64,000 bases of DNA, taken from NCBI GenBank assembly GCA_014529385.2, contig CM043966.1:107812587-107876586 (forward strand). The letters run 5' to 3'. The notes beneath the pieces are model-generated. The model ran no database searches and was not told the origin of the DNA. It saw only the letters and a list, made by a program, of their open reading frames with translations. A program made the translations under genes and the position numbers. Positions within the stretch are counted from its first letter, which is position 1; every line of letters begins with the position of its first letter. Source of the DNA: Adiantum capillus-veneris (Eukaryota; Streptophyta; Polypodiopsida; Polypodiales; Pteridaceae). Of this stretch, positions 22,952 to 35,266 are shown one piece after another.

Positions 22952-24092
22952 TTGACACCCATTCTCAAGCTCAATTTCAAATATGAGACCATGGACACCA
23001 TGCACAAACTATACACAGCTTACCCAAGGAGTTTCAAGCTATTTTGCATCAGTAAGCATCATACGCGTATGATGTCTCTTCTCTTATACAGATGCCAAAC
23101 TCCAAAACTTTCATCAAGGGCATGTCCACCATGTAGTATAAAAGCCATGCATTCAATTTGGACAAGTTTGAGTAAGATTGTGACTACTTGGATCCTACAA
23201 TCAAAAAATCTCAGCAAAAGACACATTCTATGGCCCCAAACACATGACTCATCTCCAACTCAAAATCTGAGATGATCAAAGGGTTTTCCATCACCTGAGG
23301 ATGCTACAGATGAAGTCTGGGCCAAAAATCTCAACAGAGACATCATACGCATATGATGTCTCCAGAGGTCCAAATGACCAATCTGGGGGGATTTCTCACT
23401 TCCACTGCCTTTATCCCATTAATCTTAGCCCATAGCCCAAGTCTCATCAAGTTTTGATTTTGTATACCCATCTAAACCCAGGTTTTGGAATCCCAAGCTC
23501 TATACTTGATTATTGGTTTCAAACACATGAGAAGAAACCCAAATCAAAATTTGACATCATAGGAGTCTATACCATATCAAGGCCCAACTATAGTACAAGT
23601 TTGAGCCATTTTGAACAAAGTAGACATCATACATGTATGATGTCTCACTAGCCTAAAAATGAACCTAGAAGCTAACTTGACCCTTTCTAAGCCTTTACCG
23701 CATGATTATGAGAGCATCTACCAAGTTTCACCCCATTTGAACCTCATTTGCTCAAAACTAAGCCAAAATCTAGCTTCAAAACCTGAAAGGAGTTCTAATG
23801 GTCACAGCTTGTCCAAATAACATCCAAATTGAAATTCAAACTATATTAATGATGTACATATGAGCTATGCACATATGGGACATGACTCATTTTTGAGCAT
23901 CTAGAAATCATACGTGTATGATGTCTAACAATATGAATCTGCACCCAAAATGCATTTTTGATGACATGCATAGCACCCTTAGGCCCTAATTAGCTTGTGT
24001 TTCAAATTTGAAGTCATTTGGATAGCTAGAAATTGAGAAAATGCCAGATTTTGTAAACAACGCTAAGTTTTGCACTTGGAGTGCCCGCAGGA

Positions 24093-27000
24093 TCAATGGA
24101 AGCAAGCAAATCACCAGCTAAGAAGAAGAGGCAGTCCTTGAAGGACATTAACGCAGCCACTGAGCCTTACACACTACCAGAAGAGACACTGAAGCTAGCC
24201 AAGGCTTGGGTAGAGGAAGCCACATTGGAAAGGGAAGGATTGGCAGTGTACCAAGGTACATTCAGAGGCCCGCAATGAAATATAGTGGATATCCCAATGA
24301 ATTCACGAGAAATGTTGGAATATGAAAATAAAGAAGAAACACTCACCCACTGGAAAGAGCAGATTTGTACAACTTCTTCATAGCACCACCATCATGTGTA
24401 GATATGCAAAGAGTCTACGAGCTAGTCAGCTCATCCAAAAAGATGGCAAGGCAATGATTACTGCTTTGGATGGACAAAAGACAAAGACGATGATTACACC
24501 TCAAACCATAGCGGATGCACCGGGGCTCCACAATAAGGGTAACTCCATTAGAGAAAGAAGAGATGAAGTAAAGGTCTAGTCTCAAAAGAAACCCAATCAG
24601 ACATTCAAAGACCTGGTAGACCAGAGAGCTGCAAAGATTTGTAAACTTTACAACCAATACTTCCATGCTCGCAGCAAGCGGCCACAAAAGTACACAATGC
24701 CTCCCCATGCAGTGGCTACTACGATAACTTGGGCCTCAAAAAGCAGCGTACCCAAAGAAGTGAATGCCCATATTTGCATGAGCAAGTGGTCAGCATGGGT
24801 ATAGAAAAGCCCAAGTACATTGGAGGTGGAGAAACACTGACAAAGATTGCATATGAAGCTATTGGCGCAAGAGGACAGTGGCCCGATCCACCAACATAGA
24901 ATGAGTGGTTCAAGTTAAAGCAAGATACAGAAGATGAATCAGTAATAGCAGTAGCCCCACCAGTCACCACACAACTTCGGACAAGGCTAGAGACTGTACT
25001 AGAGGAAGAGCCTTAGGAGCCTCCAAAGAAGAAGGGTAAGATGAAGATGACAAAAGAATCAAGACCCAAAGAGACACACAACCAAAAAGCCACTTCGATC
25101 GAGAGGTTGATTGAGCAGTTCAAGGCAGAACGGGCACTCAAAGGAGTCTTTGAGGAGTATTGGGTACCAGACCCATCAAAAATCGAAGGAAGCTCCTCAA
25201 GACCTCTAGCGGATGAATTCGATCATTACATCCGAGCCTATGAAGAATCTGAAAAGGTGATCGAACATTAGATTTTAGAGCCCTTCACAATGGAGGAGGT
25301 ACAAGATATCAAGAGAAAGCTCAAAGAAACACCAGAGGCTTCAGTCAAGAAGGTGACTAGACAAAAAATGCAACCCCACCACCTTCACCACCAGGCTCCT
25401 CTACTCCTCCTCCAAGTCCAAAGCCCTCTATATCCCAACCACAACACTCACCAGAGAAGACATAAGAGGCAACACCTACACCAAAAGACAAGGAAAAGGA
25501 AGAAAGGGACGCTTGTGAAGACCTCCTTAAAGCAGGATACACATCGTCAGAGGCTTCTACACTGGTCTATGGCACTCCAATCCCATGGTGGGCTGCCAGA
25601 TAGGAGCAAGAGAGAAAGGAGATCCCTAAGGAATAGATGAGAGTTGATAGATCAAAAGGACTACAACTAGACCAAGAAATGCAGAGAAGAGCACAAGAAA
25701 GGCAATCCCCACAGCTTGGAGTGCCAGGGTTGGTCCAAACCTCGCATGAACCACAATGGAGACCATTGGCTAGCCCATAAAGAGCACGACTAGCAAGAGT
25801 ATTGTTGTGTATGGGACACCAGGTTCCCTTTTTTGGCCCGATTCCTAGACCATCAACAAGAAAACTGGTTTTAGCAAATGAAGAGGATGTGAGAGCCGCA
25901 TATCAAGTACTTGATAGAATCAAAACGCGGTCTCCAACACTGCTGACTAGTATGCTGCGTACCAGGGAATAAAATATGCACATGGAACATGATCACCTCT
26001 CAAGCATGATCCACATTACAAATCAGAAAGCTGAGGAAGTAGAAAAAGAGCTTGAGACTCTAAGTACAACACTAAGAGAGGCCAAAAGCGAACGAGACAA
26101 TATGACACTACAAATGGCAGAGGTTTTGTAGGAAGTAAAGAATCTCCAAGAAGAAAAGGAAAGAGTGGAGAATGAGCTGGAAGCAATGAAGGATGAATTG
26201 CTGGAGCTGAAAGCCAAATTAGAGCTCTAGGACTTGACAATCAAGAGACTCAGAGCAACCCCAAGGGCTGCACGGTCAATTGCAAGAGCAGATAGCCAAG
26301 CTATTCAAGCTTTGGAAGCACAAATCATTGCCCTACAAAAGGAATTATGGTTAGAACAAAGACAAAGAATGCATATGGCAGAGGGGTCCCTAGCCGTAGA
26401 GGAAAGAATGAAAGCTCAACACCAAGAAATCCACAAAGAACACGGAGACCTTTAACAACAGTTAGCTACTCTTAAAGAGCGGTTGGTAGATCAAGCAGAA
26501 GAAGCTACAAGGAAAGATAGACTTGCTCAACAACAAATAAAAGAACTATAAAAAGAAGTAGCCGAAGCAAGGACACAGGAAACACAATCAAGGCCCATTG
26601 ACCTTGGGATCAACGCCAAAGATGAGCCCTTGGAGGTTCCTAAAGATACAGAAAATCTACAGCACGTAGAGGACCAGCTAAAGACATAGGAGGAAGGAGA
26701 GAAATTGTTAACTGCAGAGGAGGAGACATGCCTCCAAACTCTGATTGAAAAATCCACAATTGAAGACCACAAGGCAGCCTTGGAGTGGGAGACATAAATG
26801 TTACACTTAGTAGGAGTCCAAGGGCTTGCCACAAATGTGATCAGGGAGGAATTGATATAACCTTCACTCCCATACCCTCTCCTAAAGTATGAAGTGTTGG
26901 TGATCAAGAAAAGAGGAAGCGGAAGCAACAAAGCGAGTGTATGAGGGAGATGTCAAAGATTCAGATATTATTGCAAAGAAGATAGTGGACTCCCAACCAA

Positions 27001-27600
27001 AGTGGAGAAAAGCATGGCTCCTCAAGTACCCCGGATTTCTAAAGTACTTGATGAAATCCCCCAAAAACATCAAGGGATGACACTCTATCTTTCCCAGTCC
27101 CTCATGTATGCACATAGAAGAACCACACCAGAATCTTGAAGAAACATCCCACCTGGCTCAATTACCCATTTATGCCACCGCCCAAGGAAAGAGAGAGAAT
27201 AAGTGTATCTTATATGGTGAAAATCCTAAAGGGAAACTTTAAGATTTTCACTGACTCCCCGACTTGACGGGTGTGATGATCAAGAAGATATGCAAAACCC
27301 TCTTGGTGTGCATTGAAGTGCTCACACCGTCCAAAGCTACAGACTTAATCCTACTGCCAGTGGGCGACATTGTCACCACAATGACATTTGATTTGTCAAA
27401 ACAACAATCCTTAGAGGTGTTACATCTATTATACAAAAATATATTGTTCTTAGCAAGCTACCACTTTTGGTGAAGAAGCCTTCTACATCGGCTTATTTAC
27501 TTATGACAACAAAATATTCGGCCCCACAGTCACCTTGGGCAACATAAGGTACGAGTCATACTTGAAGTTGTTAAAGCCCCAAGAATTCCACTGACTCAAA
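24093..27600 (+). pseudogene. Long decayed ORF after the palindrome array, Lys-rich then coiled coil
   Basis: It starts MEASKSPAKKKRQSLKDINA and can be followed through many stops and shifts. 24093-24278 is basic and helical, with charged text to 25270. A Pro-rich stretch comes at 25370-25500. At about 25980-26800 there is a long heptad-patterned coiled coil (EVEKELETLSTTLREA, LEAQIIALQKELWLEQ) broken by TAG and TAA codons. The position, just after a palindrome-rich leader and before a candidate 3' LTR, suggests the gag-place protein of a large LTR element. I find no CCHC, protease, RT or integrase, so the element would be non-autonomous. A structural coiled-coil gene captured by an element is an alternative. 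Confidence 0.45.
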
Positions 27601-27805
27601 GTTTGAGAATTACTACCAAATCAAGAGATCAAGACCCATCATGTCAAGGAAGACATGGGCGCAGAATGGAGTAGTGTTGACGATCGAACACAGAAGAAGC
27701 TTCTCCCAACTTTTTGTATCACTATTTTTTAGAAACAAAATGACATCTTGTAATGGTTTAAGCGGCCAATATTCTTTGTGGGAACGAGCCTCTAAGGAGG
27801 AATTG

Positions 27806-27812
27806 TATATAA
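27806..27812 (+). promoter_or_regulatory. TATA box of candidate LTR
   Basis: TATATAA within the putative U3, followed by three TAAGCCAA-type repeats spaced about 20-22 bp (27809-27866). Confidence 0.45.
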
Positions 27813-27898
27813 GCCAATTTTTGTAACTTTAAGCCAACTTTGGTAACCTTAAGCCAACTTTTGACTCAATCTAATCTCACGTTTACTATGCGTTGTGT

Positions 27899-27900
<2 letters not shown>

Positions 27901-27942
<42 letters not shown>
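27901..27942. repeat. (GA)n microsatellite
   Basis: About 21 GA units followed by GATA units, within the candidate LTR. Confidence 0.95.
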
Positions 27943-27946
<4 letters not shown>

Positions 27947-28575
27947 TAGATGTCTTCTCTTCCCTACGCACTCTACAAAACCTCCATTGCAAAAATGACA
28001 CCACCAATGCATTAGCAACAACTAGGGCTTCAATCCAATGCCAAGCTTGCACGATTTCGGTGTCGTCTCTGAAGCGAGCTCCTACAAGCTTTCGAGTGAG
28101 TTTTCTTGCAAATCGTGTTTTCGTTTGGTGATTTCTTTATACCTGTGGGTTCAGTGCGAGTATACCTATAGATTAGGATCATACAAATCAAAAAGTGATG
28201 ACCTGCATTTTGCTGCCTGTCTTTATACGCGATTGTCACACGAGGTGGTTCTAGGTAGGATATCAAGTCAGAGTCCATAGGGTAATGACCTCTTGATGAG
28301 GAGAGTGTTTCCTATGAGTTTTGTGACTTTTTGAATGGATTTGGTCTAGTTTTGGATAGCATGAGCATTGTAGGTTGAGTTGTATTCACAAGTGCATAGG
28401 ACATCTAGATTTGGTTTCCTTGAGTAGAGATTGTCTTATAAGATTGAGTAGGTGATTGACATCCATCTCCTTGTTTCCATGCGCCTACCGGTTAAGCTTC
28501 ATACTTGGCTGACATAGAGCTGTTGGTTTTGTTCTCTCTATGCTAGCGTTCGCTCGTGGTGTCTCCGCCAACAGT

Positions 28576-30620
28576 TGGTACACTTTAAAGTTTTTTATTT
28601 ACATCTCATGGTCCACACTAAAGAAAATGTCATATGCATTGTTCATTTCAAGTTTGTTTTACAATTATGAAAAGGGGGGGGGGGGGAGAGTAAGGGTATA
28701 GATTCACGGAAGTGATGAGCATGTCACTTGAACATAAAACTCCCACCGCTTTCATGGAGATGCCCCTTGGATGACAATGATACAAAGAAAACAAATGGGA
28801 TTTCTCCACAACGAGGTAAACTTAAAACTTACGTAAAGACAAAACCTTAACTCTTAAGAGACTCATTGTTTTCTTATGGTCTTGTCTGAGTAGACACTAG
28901 AAGAAAATAGGAACTAAGGGATTATAACTCAATGAACCTAATCTAAATTTCAACTAGGATAAAAAAACATTTCCAAGAAGATTTGGCGTGGATAGCCATA
29001 GCATAACATAGAAGTTTTAAGTGTGAATCTCTCTTAAATGTTTGGAAAAAGACCGGCATAGGTGTTTACCTATGGGATGCAACAAGCGATGGTCCTTTCT
29101 GGCTAGGACTCATAATCATTGGTACCTCTATATTTTGAGCTCAGATTCATTCAATGCCCTTGAATTGGGATTAGATGGGAGTGAGTCCCACCGGGTGGGA
29201 GGACCCGCATATGCATTTGGAAATTGGCCTAGTCGGGGTAGGCCTGATATTGACGGGAATGGAGATAGGAAAATGGATCAAAAAAGACATTAAAAGGACA
29301 TAAGAACTAAGGAATTATAACTATTTAACCTAATCTATATTTCAACTTGAATTAAAAAACTTTACCGAGAAGACTTGACGTGGAAAGCCCTAGCGTAACA
29401 TAGACGCTTAAGTGTGAAATCTATCTTATAACCACTATTCTATATTTTGAGCTTATGTTCATTCAATGCCCTATAATTGATATTGGACAAGAATGGAGGA
29501 AGGAAAATGGATCCAGGAAGGGATCGAATAAGGGAGGAAGATGTGATTTAATTAAGGAACTCTTCTAATTGTTTGGTAAGAAGCAACCTTGGAAAGGCTA
29601 CAAACCTAAATTGGCAATCTCGCAATTGTCCTCATCATCGAACCTTTGCTTTGCTTCTCAGAATATTTACCTAAGGACCTTAAGGTAGATTAATTTTGTA
29701 AGGCTTTTGCAAAAAAGGTAAAGAAAAATAAGAATTGAAAATTGTGTAAAGACACTACTTTCACACGTGACAAAGGATACATGATACCCGAGTCCTGGGG
29801 GGACGAGGATAGGGATATGCCTGGAGAAGTATATGTGACTGATTGAAAGATAACTAGATCACTTTATTGATACTAAAGAAAAAAGAAAGTAAAATATTCT
29901 AAACAGGAAAAATGTGGAAACAATTTGATAAATACTCACTTGCAAGGGTATGCAATAGTTTGCATGTTGCTTTCAAACGCTTTCTCTAGTTGACTTGATT
30001 GGAATCCTGTTCTTCTAGTATTATAGTACTACCTTGAGAATGTGCTTTTAACAAACGGTTCAGTGGTAGGGTGGATTCCAGAGGGTTATATTGTTGGCCA
30101 AAAAGATGATCCAAATTTTTATGTTGTATATTAAGTTAAGAACAGAGAAAGGATTTTTGATTGGCAAAGTAGGGATCAAACTTGGAAATGTGGGAAATGA
30201 GTTGGTAATAGTCCTCACCTTAGGGGAATGCATCCACAATTGTGCTTGGCCATGCTTGAGAAAAAACCCTCAATGACCTTGAACCAAGGCCTAGTTAGAG
30301 AGCTCCCACAGTTGACCCTAGAAAGTTTGAGTTTAATTTACTATGATGAATTTGAATTAATATGTCAATATGATAAGGAACTATTTCTTGGATTTAAGGG
30401 ATCCATGTAGGGAAAATGGAATGTTATCACCCCCTTGAGTTGGCATCAAAGAGCATGAGGAGTCCTTCCTTGGTGTCGGTCTCAAGTGGGAGGGATGTCA
30501 GGAATCGTGCTGAACTTTAGTATGAACTTTTGTAGGAAGAGAGTGAGGTATTGACAAAAATGGCATGGAACTCTTAAGAAGAGGTAGTTCTCAGCATTAT
30601 GCAAGAATAAAAGGGAACTA
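28576..30620 (+). mobile_element. Element C, LTR and leader, copy 1 (split by element B)
   Basis: This segment is the reverse complement of 55610-57736 along its whole length, with moderate divergence; for example TTGCATGTTGCTTTCAAA at about 29960 pairs with 56320. In copy 2 the segment is an LTR abutting a tRNA-type PBS. In copy 1 the LTR end and PBS region are partly deleted (about 30500). The leader runs to 30620, where element B is inserted, and resumes at 38852-38908 (GGTGACATGATAAAGCACTTT). Confidence 0.75.
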
Positions 30621-31227
30621 TGTTGGCGGATACACCGCGACGGACGTCAGCATAGCGCGAAACTCACATAACATATAATGTCAACTGAGGACGAAGCTCG
30701 ATCCGCAGGTGTGTGGAAGCAAGCAAAGGCTGTCAACCTCTACTCGACTGACTAATGACTACTTCCTACAGAGATATCAAATCTACATGCCATTGGTTCT
30801 GTGAATGTAAGAGTCTCCTAAGATGCTACCGCAAGCCAAAAGCCCATCAAACGATCTCGAAACTTCACGAAACTCAAGGGAAGTCCTACACACACTGGAA
30901 GGCCGCTATCCCTAAGGTCTCTGACCACAAATCCTAACCCAATACCCTCCGTGCAAAAAACGCATAGTATGTTTGGTCGGATTCTACAGGTCATTGTTTC
31001 TAAAATCTAACATGCCTAATGTGTAGCTCTACTCGCTCTGATCGCGTGGTTATGCTGAAATGCAAAAACGGACAACGTTTACTCACTAAAACTCCAAAAG
31101 TAGCTCGCGGGTGAATCTGCCAGAACATAGACGAACGAACGTGATGTAAGCATGAACGCATAGCTCTCCTCGTGGGCAACACGCTGCTGCTCTTCGTTAA
31201 CGATTCCGACCACCGTAGCTCTTGTAG

Positions 31228-31314
<87 letters not shown>

Positions 31315-31752
31315 TCTCTCGCAGTCTCCCAGTCGACACAGAAGATAAGGTTATTAGAAGTCGCCTTACAAAGCTTTAGGTTTTGGTTTATATACTAAAC
31401 CTTAGAAAACCTAATGTCTGGCCAAAATGACCTGATTTGTCCCTAGGCTTCTATAGAGCTTAATTACAACACCGTGAGCTGGCTTTGCTCATCCAACAAG
31501 CATCTGCGGCCAAAATACAATTGCCGACTTAAAATATGAAGTTCCTGTAAACATTACAAAAGTGGTCGTAATGGATCAAAATAATAATAACGGGATATTC
31601 GATGATGTCCACGAGCTTGTATCTTCACATTACAACATCCATTTTCATCTTCATCACTTCATCAACATCTTTATATGGAATCTTTAGAGAATCTTTGAGG
31701 AATCTTCATGGAATCTTTGTGGAAGCGTTGTTGAAAGGTTGACCTATCAACA
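30621..31752 (-). repeat. 3' LTR of element B
   Basis: TGTTGGCGG at one end and ATCAACA at the other. It contains an ~80-bp (AC)n tract at 31231-31310. Confidence 0.85.
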
Positions 31753-32749
31753 CTCTCCCCTCCGAATTCTTGTCGTCCCCGAAAAGACCCTATGTCTGTA
31801 GTGGCCTTGACGAGTGCTTCATGTTTTGGTGTTGGTTGAAGCTTTTGTTGTTGCAGTTGCTTCTACTAGATGCTTTGTATGTTGTAGAGTTACCTTTTTC
31901 TTGTGCATGTAGTGTAGTTGAAGCCATATCTCTCCCCCTTCAATTGGTTGTTTTATCGTGAATAGGTGGAGTGAGGTTTGTTGTTGCAACAAGTATTTAT
32001 CTTGGCAGCTCTGTATTGTTTGTTCTTTGGGTGTCATCCTGCATGTGTACCTGTAAACTTGAAGCCTTTTTGAATTTTTTCTGGGCTGCTCCCCTTTGAT
32101 TTTTTAGTTGATGAGCATGTAGTTGTTTGGGGATGTCGTTGGTCTGCTTTTCTGTGTTTATATAAAAAATAAAATAATAAAAATAAAATGTGGTGTATAT
32201 TACAAAATGAAGGTCTTGGATACCTGTACTTATGTTTTGATGTAACCGAGTTTTGTTGAGTTAAAGTACTTATGGCCGTATGGCTACTATTATTGACTGG
32301 ATATACATTGGATAAGTGTTTGTAGCTTGAAGTTAGAGTCGTTGTTGCTGAGCAAATGCTTATGAAATCTGTTACCACTTCGTCATCGTCATTTTGTTGT
32401 GTAAGTGCATGGGCGGAACACAAATCGTGTCAAATGAAAATGTCCAATGATGGGACATTATATATGCTTGCACATATAGATGCATGGGAAACAATATGTT
32501 GTGCGAGAAGAGTTTGAATGGGTGCTTCCAGGAGTGAACGTAGTTATAGAAGCAAAAATATATTGGACTTCAAGAGCTGCTGTTACTCACAAGAAGGGCT
32601 GTTGATGCTCGAGGTTTTTTCACTCTCCTCACTGTATACATGTGCGTGAGTGTTTTGTGGATTACTCCGCCTCTCCACCAAATAAAATTGTTAGACTTTG
32701 ACTCTTCTGCTCACCTATCCAGCATGAGCGACTCAATTTTACAATACGC
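31753..32749 (-). other. Element B 3' non-coding region and polypurine tract
   Basis: Polypurine run at 31753-31763 on the minus strand. The rest has short frames without domains. Confidence 0.4.
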
Positions 32750-33609
32750 TCAACTCTTCCAGCTTGAGCTATAATCTATATATCTTCCATTATTGCTTGC
32801 ATACAAGATCAAATCACTATCCATGCTTTCAAGTAGTCGTAATGCTAATTCTTCCATCGACATATGGTCTTTGACGTGGGGCTTTTTCATAGCCTTAGGG
32901 CTATGTTTCCGAGTTGATTTTGGCGAGGTTTGCACCGAGGGTGAAGATTGAACCAAATTTTTGTTTTTCATTTCCCTGGATGGTGCTTTTGGACGGGGTC
33001 CAAGTATGTGACTTACAGGTTGCCCACAAATGCTAAACTCATCCATATTTTTCACATCGGCTATTTCGTAGTGCCTATCGTATTTGTCGACCGCAATGAC
33101 ATCTTGACCTGACTTTCTACATTTGGCATTGTGAATTTCCGGTGGTGTCTCTCCTCCGGCTCGGCATCTTCCAATGCTTCTTGAAATTCCACTTGGGCTC
33201 CTGAAAAGGACACTGCTTTTTGTAAAACTTGACTTCTTAATCCCATTCTTGAAGGGATAGGGTCTCTTTGTTGAGTTTGAGCTCCCCCCATCCGAGAGGG
33301 TTCCATATCTGATGTTGGCATCTGTTTAATGCCTGATGATATGAATTCTTGTGCTTTGTTAAGTAGCTCTTGAGACCGAGCTAGTTCTTTTTGAAGTTGT
33401 GCTATCTTCATAGCTGGTACTTTCAACGTATTCCCTGTTTGTGCAATTTGGTGTGTTTGTGCTTTGTCTTGTGCTGGTGCAGTGTACGAGACTTGTGCCG
33501 TGTCTTTCCATGTGGTGTCTTGTGTTGTGCCTTGTTGTGTGTCACTCATTTGTGTAGTGACAGCTATAGCTGTTAACTCTTCTAGCTGCATATCAAGAGG
33601 TAAAGCCAT
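32750..33609 (-). CDS. Element B ORF2, unknown function
   Basis: Two adjacent frames: 33609-33061 (182 codons) and 33055-32750 (101 codons). The first is Gln/Thr-rich with a helical segment (KIAQLQKELARSQELLNKAQ) and mid-region text containing Arg-Met-Gly repeats (PSRMGGAQTQ, PSRMGLRSQV). The second is basic (SPKSTRKHSPKAMKKPHVKD) and ends with an acidic helix. There are no retroviral enzyme motifs. Basic, low-complexity content would fit an RNA-binding structural protein, but that is a guess. Both open frames are fairly long despite LTR divergence. Confidence 0.4.
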
Positions 33610-33746
33610 GACTAGATGATAAACATTACCACCTTCAGATTTGTAGTCTTCCCCTCTTGATCCAAATATTTCAGCCGCAAAATATTGGTCACTCTCTGCA
33701 GGAACTTCATGATTTGTGGCAGCTTTGTAGTAGCGACCATCCTCAT

Positions 33747-34175
33747 CTAAATAGAGGGTATCAATTTGCCGTTTCCATCTTGAGCTTTGTACAAAAAAAT
33801 ACTTGGAGGATATGCGTAGAGTTCTGTAAGTTGATCCTTGTACAAAATTTCTATCTCATTGTCGATGTATTTTCTGTGCCTCGTGTAAATTGATCCCAAA
33901 CAGTCTTCCATGAAATCTGGATGTGGGTGTAGTACATTCTTCGCTGTTTCAACTTCCACATGTTGAGATGTCCGAGTTTCCTCTGTATCTTTCTTTGTCT
34001 TGATGTACAAATTCCGATTGACATCCTCATAGCACGGCTGTCCTTTGTAGTGGCCAATCAAATAGATCCAAATTTGCTCTCTTGTGATTCCTGTGGATGT
34101 ACTTGAAGCTTCATCTCGACTAGTCTGATTCCTTTGAGATGCCATTGCTTTCGTCTTGACTCCCTTGGTGTACAT
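33747..34175 (-). CDS. Element B ORF1, unknown function
   Basis: A 142-codon frame. From the internal MASQRNQTSRDE it passes a Ser/Thr stretch to TREQIWIYLIGHYKGQPCYE, then a charged region and a C-terminal part with LYKDQLTELYAYPPSIFLYK. No family is recognised. The beginning loosely matches the ORF relic at 11686. It is the first long frame after the palindrome leader, the usual place of gag. Confidence 0.4.
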   Translation of the reverse strand: MYTKGVKTKAMASQRNQTSRDEASSTSTGITREQIWIYLIGHYKGQPCYEDVNRNLYIKTKKDTEETRTSQHVEVETAKNVLHPHPDFMEDCLGSIYTRHRKYIDNEIEILYKDQLTELYAYPPSIFLYKAQDGNGKLIPSI

Positions 34176-34221
34176 GTTCAGTGATAGTTCTAATTGCTTG
34201 CCTCAATGCTAATAAAAGTTA

Positions 34222-34419
34222 TTAGCACCCTTGTGTCTGTCTTTTTCGCTTGAGGTCCTTCACCTTTTGTGGATGCCTTAATCTCTGAGTTTTCTGAACT
34301 GGGCTTTGCTTGCACTGCTTGAACTTCTTAGCTCCCTTGCTTGCCAAGGCTGATACTGACTTGTCTCGCTGCTTTCTTTGCCTAGAGCTTTTTAGCAGGC
34401 CTCGATCTATTGGAAGCAC
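34222..34419 (-). CDS. Small basic ORF of element B
   Basis: A 65-codon frame rich in Lys, Arg and Gln (KSSRQRKQRDKSVSALASKG), upstream of ORF1. Too short and low in complexity to classify; it may be chance. Confidence 0.2.
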   Translation of the reverse strand: MLPIDRGLLKSSRQRKQRDKSVSALASKGAKKFKQCKQSPVQKTQRLRHPQKVKDLKRKRQTQGC

Positions 34420-35266
34420 TATGATAAGTTATGCAACTTACCACTATACTACAACGACTGCTCCCTTTGTAGCAATTCATGAGTCGAGTCTACCTGTGTT
34501 CACTTATGCACACAATCTGCAAAATTCTATTTAGCTGGAAAACTTTTTCACAATGAATGCAAAAAATCTTGATGTACCCTTGACAGCCACACTTGTGCCT
34601 TGAGCTTAGAGGTGACTCTCAATTTTACACTAGGCCGCGGTTTGCTTTTACACCTTCCAGCGGGGTGATCATTGGTTTTTTCCAAGCTATAATTTCAATC
34701 TGCTAGAATTAGCAATCTTTAGTGATCAATTAGAAGGCCTAGAGACCAAATCTGGTTTCAAATTTCAGCTTCCCGATGAAGAAAATCTCACACGCACTCG
34801 TGTCCGCTCCAGCTCGATTTGAGCGGTCTGTTCCAGAGCCTGGGTTGACTCTAGCCGATGACCTTGCTTATGGCTCACTAGCCCCTCTCTTAGAGAAAAG
34901 TCAAAACTATGTTCAAAACCGTAACCATTTTCTCTCAATTCCTTCGAACTGTAGGTTTTAGACACACCTGACTTTCGGATGCCTTAAACGACGTTTTTTT
35001 CAAAGTTGACCTAAATGGTTGCCAAAGTCATACATTTAGTTCAAGTTTTGCTCTAAGATCTGTAGTGTCGCTCTTAGGCTACGTTTTGATATAAAAACTT
35101 TCCAATCCAATACCGTTTGTGAAAGTTATGGCCAAAATAGTGAAATGCAGTTTAGAATGGTCAAAATGAGTCCAAATTCAATTTTAAAAGAAGATTTGGG
35201 ATCTCTGTGACACTGAGAACACCCCTATATGGTCAAAATTACAGTTGGACCCTAAAACTGGCCTGG

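Larger units (their letters stand above)
16194..23926 (+). repeat. Palindrome-bearing ~280-bp tandem array, interrupted by a Gypsy element
   Basis: 24-bp palindromes lie at 16194, 16469, 16745, 23054, 23338, 23622 and 23903 (start positions). Spacings are 275, 276, about 291 (after removing the Gypsy insertion at 16934-22951), 284, 284 and 281 bp. Copies at 16745 and 23622 are perfect; the others carry one to three mismatches. The DNA between palindromes is diverged, but units share words such as ATTATGAG and a TTTCA-C-CCATTTG block at the same offset. A gag-like relic follows from 24093, so this looks like the leader of a plus-oriented element. Confidence 0.8.
27675..28573 (+). repeat. Candidate 3' LTR of the palindrome-leader element (or solo LTR)
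   Basis: It begins TGTTGACGATCG after a purine-rich run (GCAGAATGGAGTAG, polypurine-tract-like) and ends GGTGTCTCCGCCAACA. The last bases resemble the LTR terminus of element B (GGTGTATCCGCCAACA on its sense strand). Inside are TATATAA at 27806-27812, three copies of a TAAGCCAACTTT unit just downstream, and a (GA)n tract. I could not find its 5' partner. Confidence 0.5.

Noticed and set aside
10358-28573. One single element spanning both palindrome segments
   Set aside because: A gag-position ORF relic follows each segment and unrelated minus-strand relics lie between them, so two elements are simpler. I could not fully exclude one element with a large insertion.
31000-31339. Frames encoding Val-Cys repeats
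   Set aside because: Simple translation of (AC)n; no gene.
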